6,345 nt of DNA from contig JAEYRR010000344.1 of NCBI GenBank assembly GCA_023435505.1, forward strand, positions 1-6,345, given 5' to 3'. Made by a program: the position numbers and the translations under genes. The DNA comes from Bacillota bacterium. GTDB taxonomy: Bacteria; Bacillota; Clostridia; Lachnospirales; Lachnospiraceae. Below the pieces are notes generated by a model. It worked only from the letters and a program-made list of their open reading frames with translations. It was not told the DNA's origin and ran no database searches. Positions 6,309 to 6,345 of the stretch are shown here, piece after piece (position 1 is the stretch's first letter; each line of letters starts with the position of its first letter).

Positions 6309-6344
6309 GCGGTTAAATGGTAACATGAAATAATATCCATCCGC
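6309..6344 (-). other. Edge-truncated stem-loop upstream of metH
   Basis: On the minus strand, GCGG and ATGG (6344-6337) can pair with CCAT (6320-6317) and CCGC (6312-6309), with a four-base TTAA bulge and an AT-rich loop of 16 bases. It lies 54 bases before the metH ATG. There is no U-run after it, so it is not an intrinsic terminator. It could be the 3' part of a leader RNA or operator reaching beyond the edge, or chance. Confidence 0.2.
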
Positions 6345-6345
6345 A

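Overview
The window is a low-GC bacterial chromosomal segment in which every supported gene lies on the minus strand, so transcription runs from high to low coordinates. Strong AGGAGG-type ribosome binding sites, a consensus sigma-A promoter, a short class I KetoI-acid reductoisomerase, a short MetH without its C-terminal reactivation domain and a LytR-CpsA-Psr protein all point to a Firmicute, most likely a clostridial (Lachnospiraceae-like) anaerobe. The genus is an inference and cannot be proved from this window.

In transcription order, the window starts with 91 bases of upstream sequence containing an edge-truncated hairpin. Next is metH (6254-3795), cobalamin-dependent methionine synthase, followed after one base by an LCP-family cell-wall ligase (3793-2744). 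A weak hairpin follows, then a near-ideal sigma-A promoter (2646-2618). Its leader of about 86 nt carries a terminator-like hairpin immediately before ilvN (2524-2021), the acetolactate synthase regulatory subunit. ilvC (1937-921), ketol-acid reductoisomerase, follows in the same direction and ends at a long hairpin (858-901). Then come a small secreted DUF2680-like protein (768-391), its rho-independent terminator (310-355), and the first 82 codons of mutY, cut off by the left edge.

Functionally there are two metabolic units: methionine synthesis (metH, coupled to a cell-envelope gene) and branched-chain amino acid synthesis (ilvN-ilvC, the second enzyme plus the regulatory subunit of the first). 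The catalytic acetolactate synthase subunit ilvB is not in the window. The most interesting non-coding element is the ilvN leader. A very strong promoter is followed by a hairpin with a U-run just before the Shine-Dalgarno, and an upstream segment can pair with either the hairpin or the U-run. No T-box motif or branched-chain-rich leader peptide is seen. This looks like an attenuator or small riboswitch candidate. The rest of the window is conserved housekeeping content; no mobile element, CRISPR array, tRNA or rRNA was seen.
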